Assembly (NCBI GenBank): GCA_023416955.1 | Contig: JAEZGM010000007.1 | Coordinates: forward strand, 1-64,000 | Origin: Bacillota bacterium | Lineage (GTDB): Bacteria > Bacillota > Clostridia > Oscillospirales > Acutalibacteraceae | Direction of reading: 5' to 3' | Length of the DNA stretch: 64,000 nucleotides | Shown here: one piece after another, positions 1 to 6,749 of the stretch | Layout of the letters: every line of letters starts with the position of its first letter | Position numbering within the stretch: position 1 is the stretch's first letter | Made by a program: the position numbers and the translations under genes | The notes under the pieces: generated by a model | Database searches by the model: none | The model's input: the letters and a program-made list of their open reading frames with translations, nothing else | Told to the model about the DNA's origin: nothing

Positions 1-47
1 TTGGCTGGCAACGGCCCGGGACAATAGGAAGGCGCCAACATGAATAT

Positions 48-123
48 TCCTCAATAGCTCAGCCGGTAGAGCATGCGGCTGTTAACCGCAGGGTCGTTGG
101 TTCGAGTCCAACTTGGGGAGCCA
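48..123 (+). tRNA. tRNA-Asn (anticodon GTT)
   Basis: A full cloverleaf can be drawn. The 7-bp acceptor stem pairs TCCTCAA with TTGGGGA. The anticodon loop CTGTTAA carries GTT. The T arm has GGTTCGAGTCC, and the CCA end is encoded. The length is 76 nt. A rho-independent terminator follows directly. Confidence 0.97.
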
Positions 124-128
124 AAGCG

Positions 129-166
129 AATTGCCGCCGTTTTTTTAAGCGGCGGCAATTTTTTTC
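129..166 (+). terminator. Terminator after tRNA-Asn
   Basis: A near-perfect hairpin with arms AATTGCCGCC and GGCGGCAATT is followed by a run of T. It lies 5 nt after the CCA end of tRNA-Asn and directly before the next tRNA. Confidence 0.9.
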
Positions 167-243
167 GGGCCATTAGCTCAGTTGGTTAGAGCAACCGGCT
201 CATAACCGGTCGGTCCAAGGTTCGAGTCCTTGATGGCCCACCA
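167..243 (+). tRNA. tRNA with CAT anticodon (Met elongator or Ile2)
   Basis: The acceptor stem pairs GGGCCAT with ATGGCCC, the discriminator is A, CCA is encoded and the length is 77 nt. The anticodon loop is CTCATAA. A CAT anticodon can be elongator Met or, after lysidine modification, Ile for AUA. The loop and the A discriminator resemble Bacillus tRNA-Ile(CAU), but identity cannot be settled from this copy alone. Confidence 0.93.
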
Positions 244-246
244 AGT

Positions 247-292
247 AAAAAACGCATCAGATTGCCTTTTTGGCAGTTTGATGCGTTTTTTG
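247..292 (+). terminator. Terminator after CAT tRNA
   Basis: The hairpin pairs AAAACGCATCA with TGATGCGTTTT around an inner GCC/GGC stem and ends in a T run. It closes the tRNA unit. Nothing else is evident between it and the LytTR gene at 459. Confidence 0.88.
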
Positions 293-458
293 TGGCTTCA
301 AATAGATTGTGCATAATGATGGACGGGTAGATTATAATCGCCAAAACCGGTCGAGAACAGAATTTCATGTAACTTAGCTACTGAAAAAGACCTCTTAGAT
401 CTGAATCGTTGCCAAATCAAAACCAGGAGAATATAATTTTTAACAGGGGGAAGGGCGG

Positions 459-947
459 GTGAAATGTGTGAAATTAACGGTCCATGAAGTCCCGGATGTT
501 ACGGAAGCCGAAATCACGATAAGCTGCCGGAATATTGACGAGCGTATTCAACAGCTAATAAGGCAGATTCAGCAGTACACATATACTTTTCAAGCCAAAA
601 GCGAATCTGGTGAATCTTTGATTCCAGCTGAGAAGGTTTATTACATAGATTCCGTTGACGGCAAAACGTTTTTGTATGCAGAGAAAGAGGTATTCAATTG
701 TCAGCAAACATTATCAGAATTGGAAAGCAAATTGTTTGATTCTACATTTGTTAGAATTAGCAAAAATTGCATCTTAAATACTGCTTTTCTAAGATCAGTA
801 CAACCTTTGTGGAATAACAGACTGGAAGCATTTCTTGTTAATGGAGAAAAATTAATTATATCTCGTCATTACATCAAGAACCTTAGAGAAAGAAACATGG
901 AGATTAGTTCCATATATATGGTAAGATTCTTCCTTCTCCTTCGTTAG
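459..947 (+). CDS. LytTR-domain DNA-binding protein
   Basis: 162 aa, probably a stand-alone LytTR transcription regulator. Residues about 60-150 match a LytTR DNA-binding domain: an EKVYYIDSVDGKTFLY strand, the FVRISKNCILN motif and a late ISRHYIKNLRER segment. No receiver domain is present. The GTG at 459 sits behind AGGGGG; GTG at 468, giving MKLTVHEVPDV, is an equally plausible start and looks more like family N termini. Such short LytTR proteins often pair with a DUF3021 membrane protein, but none follows here. The last 15 residues (hydrophobic, ending FFLLLR) look unlike a normal LytTR end and may be read-through into non-coding DNA. Target genes are unknown. Confidence 0.8.
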   Translation: MKCVKLTVHEVPDVTEAEITISCRNIDERIQQLIRQIQQYTYTFQAKSESGESLIPAEKVYYIDSVDGKTFLYAEKEVFNCQQTLSELESKLFDSTFVRISKNCILNTAFLRSVQPLWNNRLEAFLVNGEKLIISRHYIKNLRERNMEISSIYMVRFFLLLR

Positions 948-1187
948 TAAAGTAAAGATAAAATAATTCAAAAAATTCTGCCGGATTAACGGGAATAAGG
1001 GGATTATTCCACATCGAAAACCCCTGATTCAATAGAAGAATATGAAGCAACGGCTTTAAAAAAATAAAGGTTGTTACTTTTTATTGGACGTTTCACAATG
1101 GTTCCGACGGATAACAATGTGCTTGACAGAGACAATATGTGCGTGAGATGCTACATTAGCAGTAATATTCTCGTATAACAGCCTCAA
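948..1187. other. Intergenic, no gene recognised
   Basis: 240 bp between the LytTR gene and the convergent DUF4130 gene. Only very short open frames occur (for example 27 codons from 1098). A TTGACA at about 1123 has no convincing gene downstream on the same strand. It may hold decayed remains of a LytTR partner gene, which is a guess. Confidence 0.4.
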
Positions 1188-2057
1188 TTATTGAAGGGCT
1201 GATTTTGACTGCTTTTTATCCAATTCTGCACTGATTGGAAGCAGTGCTTGCTCAGTTATATTGGGAGGCTGCACCTCGTCTTTTGAAATAGACCTGTGGC
1301 TTTGCTTGGACCAGCCGAATTCCGTCATATATTTCCAGTAGCGTTTTGGCATATGGCTCATGCGGCATTTGGGATTATGCCGCCCTTCCACTTCGATGGT
1401 ATTATAAAATAAACGCCACAGGTCGCGGAAAAACAGTTCTTCCTCATCGGGCTCGGGAAGCTCCAGATTCTCAATCGCCATGATTTCGGAGTGGTAAGGC
1501 TGATAGATCAGCGCCATCCCGTGCGCTTTGTCATAAATCAGAAATTTTTCTTCGGGATACCGTTCACAAAAATGCTGATTCAAAAGCGGCAGCACGAAAT
1601 TTTTAGGTTCAATTTCAGCGACCAAAGCACCCCGGAATACCGAAAAACGAATGAATCCGCTCAGCAGATGAGATTCATTATTCAGATGCTGCACCGCTTT
1701 AAAAAGTGTGCTCACGGTGTCGTCTGCCAGCAAATTCATTACAGAAGGCCCGACGCGGTATCCAATTCGCATAAACAGCAGAATTTCCCGCTCCTTATGC
1801 GGCAGACAGGTTAAAAATGCGTGCCTTATAAAGTCGAGTGCTTCGTTTCCCATTTTTTTCGGGATAGACATCAGAACGCGGTTTGCCTTTTCCGATTCGG
1901 TGTAGATTTCCTTTATGGGCAGAAATGTGGTTTGGGGTTCGTCCAATACAATGATATCTTCAGGTACCTCTTTCTTTTCATAGCTTTCAAACACACAGCA
2001 AAGCAGCCCTTCAAAGCTGCCGTCGTATTCATAGATTACAGTTGACCGCTCAGGCAT
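1188..2057 (-). CDS. DUF4130 protein, partner of radical SAM DNA-repair-like enzyme
   Basis: 289 aa from the ATG at 2057 (MPERSTVIYEYDGSF). The frame stays open further upstream, but that part overlaps the radical SAM gene and lacks family character. The C-terminal part (FFRDLWRLFYNTIEVEGR, then MPKRYWKYMTEF) is typical of DUF4130 proteins, which occur with, or fused to, uracil-DNA-glycosylase-like domains and are annotated as putative DNA repair or metabolism proteins. No glycosylase domain is evident here. The start lies 22 nt inside the end of the upstream radical SAM gene, so the two are translationally coupled and probably act together. The biochemical activity is not established. Confidence 0.8.
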   Translation of the reverse strand: MPERSTVIYEYDGSFEGLLCCVFESYEKKEVPEDIIVLDEPQTTFLPIKEIYTESEKANRVLMSIPKKMGNEALDFIRHAFLTCLPHKEREILLFMRIGYRVGPSVMNLLADDTVSTLFKAVQHLNNESHLLSGFIRFSVFRGALVAEIEPKNFVLPLLNQHFCERYPEEKFLIYDKAHGMALIYQPYHSEIMAIENLELPEPDEEELFFRDLWRLFYNTIEVEGRHNPKCRMSHMPKRYWKYMTEFGWSKQSHRSISKDEVQPPNITEQALLPISAELDKKQSKSALQ

Positions 2058-3358
2058 TTTTTGGCATCCTCCAAGGTTGGGACAGACTGGCTGAAAAGTG
2101 ACAGTTGTTCCGGCGCTTCCTGAATTTGAAAATTCTGCATATACATTCCCAGAGCAGTTTCCGACATCAGAGAACGCAGGGTCGCATCCTGCGTAATTTT
2201 CAGTCCCTGCGCTATTTTTCCGCTGCACGTAATAAAATATTGAGCGCGTTTTAATACGACGCCGAGCTTTTTCAGTCCGTCAAAACGAAGCAATCCGCTT
2301 CGCCGCGCGACTAGAATCCGCTTTGCGCTGCGCACCCCGATTCCGGGCACACGCAGCAGTTCTTCATAAGAGGCACGGTTGACATCAAGCGGAAAACATT
2401 CCATGTGGTTCAGCGCCCAGTTGCACTTCGGATCAATATAAGGATTGAAGCTTTGGTGATTTTCGTCCAGTATTTCGCTGGCAGTGAAACCGTAAAATCG
2501 CAGCAGCCAGTCCGCCTGATAGAGGCGATGTTCCCTCAGCAGCGGCGGTTTTGTGTCGGTTGGAGGCAGCAGGGCGCTTTCCGCAACAGGAATATATGCG
2601 GAAAAGAATACGCGTTTCAGGTTGTATCTTTTATAAAGTCCCTCGGTCAGGTTCAAAATTTGATAGTCGCTTTCCGGCGTCGCGCCCACGATCATCTGTG
2701 TGCTCTGACCGGCGGGCACAAATTTGGGGGAATGGCGATACTTTACCAGTTCTGTGCTGTTTTCTTGTATTCTGCCCTGAATAAATCCCATCGGTTTCAA
2801 AATAGAGTGCTTGGATTTGTCCGGCGCGAGGGTTTGCAGGCTATTCTGCGACGGAAGCTCAATGTTAACACTCATACGATCAGCTAAAAGGCCAAGCCGC
2901 TCGATCAGCGCGCTATCCGCACCAGGAATTGCTTTCGCATGAATATACCCGGAGAAGCGATATTCCTCCCGAAGAATTCGGAGCGCTTCAATCATACGTT
3001 CACAGGTATAGTCAGGATTTTTTATTACACCGGAGCTTAAAAACAGGCCTTCAATGTAGTTTCGGCGGTAAAAGTTGATTGTTAGCTCCGCAAGCTCACG
3101 CGGTGTGAATGTAGCGCGCGGCGTGTCGTTGGAGCGCCGGTTGACGCAGTACTGGCAGTCATAAACGCATGCGTTGCTCATGAGGACTTTCAATAGTGAA
3201 ATGCAGCGACCATCCGCGGCAAAGCTATGGCAGATGCCGCAGGCCTGCGCACTGCCGATACCGCCGGGAGCTGCCTTTTTGTCTACTCCGCTGGAGGTGC
3301 AGGCAACATCGTATTTTGCCGCGTCGGTGAGAATCTGTAATTTGTTGAACGTATCCAC
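2036..3358 (-). CDS. Putative DNA modification/repair radical SAM protein
   Basis: 440 aa. The 4Fe-4S radical SAM motif CVYDCQYC lies near residue 72, after a Cys-rich segment (ACGICHSFAADGRC). Near residue 340 a helix-hairpin-helix, LLRVPGIGVRSAKRIL, suggests contact with DNA. This order matches the family annotated as putative DNA modification/repair radical SAM protein, linked in genomes to uracil-DNA glycosylase. GTG at 3358 is chosen as start because AAGGAG lies 8 nt upstream and the family begins at this point; an upstream ATG at 3436 has no such support. It forms an operon with the DUF4130 gene. The reaction is unknown. Confidence 0.85.
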   Translation of the reverse strand: MDTFNKLQILTDAAKYDVACTSSGVDKKAAPGGIGSAQACGICHSFAADGRCISLLKVLMSNACVYDCQYCVNRRSNDTPRATFTPRELAELTINFYRRNYIEGLFLSSGVIKNPDYTCERMIEALRILREEYRFSGYIHAKAIPGADSALIERLGLLADRMSVNIELPSQNSLQTLAPDKSKHSILKPMGFIQGRIQENSTELVKYRHSPKFVPAGQSTQMIVGATPESDYQILNLTEGLYKRYNLKRVFFSAYIPVAESALLPPTDTKPPLLREHRLYQADWLLRFYGFTASEILDENHQSFNPYIDPKCNWALNHMECFPLDVNRASYEELLRVPGIGVRSAKRILVARRSGLLRFDGLKKLGVVLKRAQYFITCSGKIAQGLKITQDATLRSLMSETALGMYMQNFQIQEAPEQLSLFSQSVPTLEDAKKCLSGQL

Positions 3359-3499
3359 ACAATCAGCTCCTTGTATAGGTTGATTATAGCATAGAACATA
3401 CGTTCTTGTAAAGGGGATAAGCGAGAAATCGAACAAATATTTGTATTAAAAAGGAGCTGCCGCATCTGTTTGCGTCAGCCCTTATATGATTGATTATGG

Positions 3500-4123
3500 T
3501 TAATAGGGATGAATGAAATGCTGTGTCCAGTACAGTGTACCGTCTGACTTTTTCGCGGCTCCAACGCCTATTTGAGTGTACGAAGGGGAAAGAATATTTG
3601 CCCGGTGCCCGGGGGAATTCATCCACGCCGTCACTACTTCCTGCGGTGTTTTTTGACCATAGGCAATATTTTCACCGGCGGAAGAGAATTTAAGGCCGAA
3701 ATTCTGCATCATTGTAAACGGAGAGCCGTAAGTCGGAGAATTGTGTGCAAAATAGTTTTTGTTAATCATATCCTGTGATTTGTACCGCGCTACGCGTGAA
3801 AGCTGCCAATTGGTAGTCAGCGCGGGAAGACCGTTCTTTTTGCGTTCGATATTTGTCAGGCGAACGACCTCCGCCTCATAGGAAGCCAACGGGCTGCCAT
3901 CGGGTATATTGACCTTCTGCCCAACCTGAATCATACTTGGGTTTTTGATTTGCGGGTTGGCTTTGATCAATTCGGAAACGCCGATTTCATATTTTACAGC
4001 AATTTTCCACAGAGAATCGCCGGAGACTACTGTGTAGGTTTTGTTTTGGGCAAATGCGGCTGTCTGAATCGTGAAGACAAGCGCGATTGCGGTGAGCGAT
4101 GCGGCTATCTTTTTTAATCTCAA
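3500..4123 (-). CDS. Secreted LysM-CAP (SCP/YkwD-like) protein
   Basis: 207 aa from a TTG start at 4123, which has GGAGGTG 6 nt upstream and gives a clean signal peptide (MRLKKIAASLTAIALVF, cleavage near AFA-Q). A LysM domain follows (YTVVSGDSLWKIAVKY, about residues 29-73), predicted to bind peptidoglycan. Then comes a CAP/SCP domain (about 85-205) with HNSPTYGSPF, GENIAYG and SPGHRANIL, as in YkwD and the spore-associated SafA/CwlP-type proteins. The longer reading to 4210 lacks a ribosome site. The protein probably sits in the cell wall or spore coat. The substrate of bacterial CAP domains is unclear. Confidence 0.88.
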   Translation of the reverse strand: MRLKKIAASLTAIALVFTIQTAAFAQNKTYTVVSGDSLWKIAVKYEIGVSELIKANPQIKNPSMIQVGQKVNIPDGSPLASYEAEVVRLTNIERKKNGLPALTTNWQLSRVARYKSQDMINKNYFAHNSPTYGSPFTMMQNFGLKFSSAGENIAYGQKTPQEVVTAWMNSPGHRANILSPSYTQIGVGAAKKSDGTLYWTQHFIHPY

Positions 4124-4270
4124 ATAAAACACCTCCGGCCATATTTTTGGCATTACTGTGGCTAAATATGCGCGGAAAAGAACGGCGGAAACATATCTGC
4201 CTACTTTCAATATGTTAAATGTTCGAGATTAGAAATGAGAGCCAGTCCCTATTTCCGTTATCTTACAAGA

Positions 4271-4321
4271 AATTACAGAATTGTAATTCTGTATTGACAA
4301 TGTGAGGAATAGTGGTATATT
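4271..4321 (+). promoter_or_regulatory. Promoter with upstream palindrome, 5' of RlpA-like gene
   Basis: TTGACA (4294-4299), 16-bp spacer, TATATT (4316-4321). Just upstream is an inverted repeat AATTACA-GAAT-TGTAATT (4271-4288), a possible operator. The next gene starts at 4514, so the leader would be about 185 nt. The rest of the 390-bp gap (4124-4513) is AT-rich without a recognised feature, apart from a good ribosome site (AGGAGG) before 4514. Confidence 0.55.
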
Positions 4322-4513
4322 TGTCTTAAACAAATATTATTGATTTGAAATATATTTAGCTTGATTTTGACGTGCGCGCGTTGAATAAAACAATAAGGTA
4401 AGAAGGTGAGTCCATTGTATTAATAATGGGGTAAAAAATTACTCATTCTCCGTTGGTTAGCATGTCAGTCTAGAAATAGGGCTCATATTATTGAGTAAAT
4501 AGGAGGAACCATA

Positions 4514-5476
4514 ATGTTAAGGAACTTTAAAAAGTTTGTGAGCTTTGTTCTTGTTTTTGTATTATCAGTGACTGCTTCTCTTCCTGCGTTTGCGGAAGGC
4601 TCCAGTAAAAGTAAATCTAGCAATTTGGTCACAAAGTCTGAACTAAGTTCAAGTACCAATCCTCTTGATTCAGGAAAAGAGATTCTTTATTATCTTTTTT
4701 GGACTCAGGATACTAAATTGAAAAGCGATCTAGCAAATCTGCAAAAGAGTTTGAAGCTATCGTCTGAGCAAATGACCGAACTGAAGGCGATTGCATTAAA
4801 GCAATTTCAAGCAAACAAGGAATTGCCAAACCGCTCCTCAAATAGTATTATTAATACCAAATCTTATAACACTTCAATAGAGGAATCAGCAGATAACACG
4901 AACCAAGCAATTAAGTCTGTACTAAAGGATAGCTACTCAAAGTTTAGAAATTGGATTGCATCGTGGTGGCAGGGTGAAAGTGATTATAGAACCAACCTGT
5001 TATTAGAAAATAGAGAAAATTCGTTGCTTCCGAACGCTAATATCAGTACACATACAATATATGCGACACAATATGACCCTACTACTGCAGGAGCAAAAGA
5101 AGTTTCTTTACCAGATAAATATTTAAAATTTGCTAATTTAGGTTGGGATGACACTTATCCAAATCCTCCATATACTGTATCAATACGTTCATCGGCAGGA
5201 AGCATTTCAAATGTTAGAGTCGATGATGTAGGCCCTTGGAACGAAAATGATAACTACTGGGATTCAACCAGAAGGACATGGAACGGGAGGCTCAGTCTTG
5301 GGACGCCGGAAGCTTATGCGGCATTTAAAAATAACTTTAATAATGGAGAAGATGAATTTGGGAGAAAAGTGACAAATCCGGCAGGGATTGATCTTTCTCC
5401 TGCAGCGGCTAAGGCGATTGGGCTAGGAACCAATGAAAGCGGATGGATAGTTGTAACTTACAGTAAACTGCCGTAA
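4514..5476 (+). CDS. Secreted protein with RlpA-like double-psi beta-barrel C terminus
   Basis: 320 aa. Residues 1-28 form a signal peptide ending SLPAFAEG. The middle (30-165) is Ser/Asn-rich and helical. The C terminus (about 185-320) has VRVDDVGPWNENDNYW, then DEFGRKVTNPAGIDLSPAAA and GWIVVTYSKLP. This DVGPWN...GIDLS...GW layout is found in RlpA-like or 3D-type double-psi barrel domains of cell-wall proteins. The conserved Asp and the surrounding loop are present. It may bind or cleave peptidoglycan, but activity cannot be inferred with certainty. AGGAGG lies 8 nt before the ATG. A strong terminator follows at once, so it is transcribed alone. Confidence 0.72.
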   Translation: MLRNFKKFVSFVLVFVLSVTASLPAFAEGSSKSKSSNLVTKSELSSSTNPLDSGKEILYYLFWTQDTKLKSDLANLQKSLKLSSEQMTELKAIALKQFQANKELPNRSSNSIINTKSYNTSIEESADNTNQAIKSVLKDSYSKFRNWIASWWQGESDYRTNLLLENRENSLLPNANISTHTIYATQYDPTTAGAKEVSLPDKYLKFANLGWDDTYPNPPYTVSIRSSAGSISNVRVDDVGPWNENDNYWDSTRRTWNGRLSLGTPEAYAAFKNNFNNGEDEFGRKVTNPAGIDLSPAAAKAIGLGTNESGWIVVTYSKLP

Positions 5477-5483
5477 TGAATCG

Positions 5484-5530
5484 AAGCCGCGATAATGAGG
5501 GATATAGTTCCCGTTATCGCGGTTATTTTA
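5484..5530 (+). terminator. Terminator after RlpA-like gene
   Basis: Long hairpin, AGCCGCGATAA...GGGA against TCCC...TTATCGCGGTT, followed by ATTTTA. Confidence 0.85.
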
Positions 5531-5559
5531 ACCTGATTTATGAAAGAAGACGGTAACAC

Positions 5560-6102
5560 ATGATAAAAAAAGTAAGCAATTTCTTTGCTTTGGCTATTAT
5601 TTGCATTTTTACGCTAACGTTTATCCCTTCTTGTGGGAAAACGACTCAGATGGCTTTGTCCACTGTTTCCAGCAGCGAACCGGTTTCACAAAGTGATAAT
5701 CAGAGCATTTCTTCCGGCGCTATTGGCAGTGGGGCTATTTCAGACAGTAGTGAACAGACACCTCCTTCCGCTGGCAGTAAAAGTCTTTCAAAAGAAGATC
5801 AGGAAAAATATCAGAAAATACAAGACGATGTGGACAACGGGCATGAACCCGGAAGGCTGGATCCGGAAGAAGTCGCTATGGAATTTGCATCTACTACATT
5901 GAAAACAGAAAATTTCAGTAAAAGTTATGATAAAATTGAAAAGAATGTGACTGAAGACCATGCTGAAATCTTTTTTAAAAAAGACGGAAAATCCGTTATA
6001 AAAGTAAAATTGTACCAGCCTATTAAAAAGGGAAAGGGCGGCATTTGGGTTGTCACAAGCTGGATTGACGGAAAAACAAATACGGAGCATACTGTCGGAT
6101 AA
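5560..6102 (+). CDS. Putative lipoprotein, function unknown
   Basis: 180 aa. The N terminus is a lipoprotein signal (hydrophobic residues 8-23, lipobox IPSC at about 23-26). A Ser/Gln-rich linker runs from about 30 to 75. The C-terminal globular part (about 75-180) contains FASTTLKTENFSKSYDKIEK and ends with a VTSWIDGK segment, similar in shape to small NTF2-like or DUF4878-type lipoprotein domains, but no family is certain. It lies between the RlpA-like protein and a membrane-anchored protein of unknown function, on the same strand, 57 bp before the latter. Possibly an envelope or spore protein. Confidence 0.65.
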   Translation: MIKKVSNFFALAIICIFTLTFIPSCGKTTQMALSTVSSSEPVSQSDNQSISSGAIGSGAISDSSEQTPPSAGSKSLSKEDQEKYQKIQDDVDNGHEPGRLDPEEVAMEFASTTLKTENFSKSYDKIEKNVTEDHAEIFFKKDGKSVIKVKLYQPIKKGKGGIWVVTSWIDGKTNTEHTVG

Positions 6103-6159
6103 AAAATTAATATTTTCGACAGCAAGAAGTTCCATTTTCTTAACCGGGGGAGTTTTAGA

Positions 6160-6642
6160 ATGGCACGAAGCAAAAAACGATTTCATGTGGTTCTTGTGAT
6201 TCTGGGAATTGCGGTGTTGGGGCCGTCCGCTTATGGGATTCATCGGGCAAACCAGGTAAAGCTAACAACACTGATTTATTACTCGGAAAATAAAGCTGAT
6301 ATTCCGGTGTACGGCTACAAAGATAGCTTCTTGAAAAATGAAGGAACAGATTTTTATGAGTATCTTCGCAGTACTTGTACGAAGGATTGCGATGATGCTT
6401 TTTACGCGCTGAATCTGGATTCTACCAAGGCGGATTATGATATTACCGTTGAAAATGATTCTCCAAATTTGGTCGCAGAATATTCTGTGTATCGAAAAGA
6501 CGATGGATTCATTGTTTTTGACGCATATAATTATAAGCATGCTATTTTAAAGCAGGAATCCTCGGGTTACCTGATAGATAAGATTTCTTACGGAAGAGCA
6601 AAGCTGGTTCAGAAAAGAGTATTATCAAGTTCTAATTTTTAA
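6160..6642 (+). CDS. Membrane-anchored or exported hypothetical protein
   Basis: 160 aa, not recognised. The N terminus has a KKR cluster followed by a single hydrophobic helix (residues 9-25), so the protein is anchored or secreted. The rest is a mixed alpha/beta domain with two Cys close together (STCTKDCDD, about 69-77) that could form a disulfide outside the cell. The gene follows the lipoprotein gene with GGGGGAG as ribosome site and may share its transcript. Function is unknown. Confidence 0.6.
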   Translation: MARSKKRFHVVLVILGIAVLGPSAYGIHRANQVKLTTLIYYSENKADIPVYGYKDSFLKNEGTDFYEYLRSTCTKDCDDAFYALNLDSTKADYDITVENDSPNLVAEYSVYRKDDGFIVFDAYNYKHAILKQESSGYLIDKISYGRAKLVQKRVLSSSNF

Positions 6643-6696
6643 TTTTGCAGTTTAGAGTGCAGTGATTCGACATTTAATCAATCCACGAAAAGAAAG

Positions 6697-6733
6697 CTAG
6701 GCCGGAAGGAGCACCCCGCTCCTTCCGGCCTGT
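6697..6733 (-). terminator. Terminator after clpB
   Basis: Perfect 14-bp inverted repeat (AGGCCGGAAGGAGC with GCTCCTTCCGGCCT, 5-nt loop). On the minus strand it is followed by a T-rich tract, so it ends the clpB transcript. It also stands at the end of the convergent plus-strand unit. Confidence 0.82.
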
Positions 6734-6749
6734 CTTGGGGATAAAAACT

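Noticed and set aside
1098..1181. 27-codon frame after the LytTR gene
   Set aside because: Too short, no ribosome site and no resemblance to known small proteins.
2058..2228. 57-residue N-terminal extension of the DUF4130 protein
   Set aside because: It is out-of-frame overlap with the radical SAM gene and has no family similarity.
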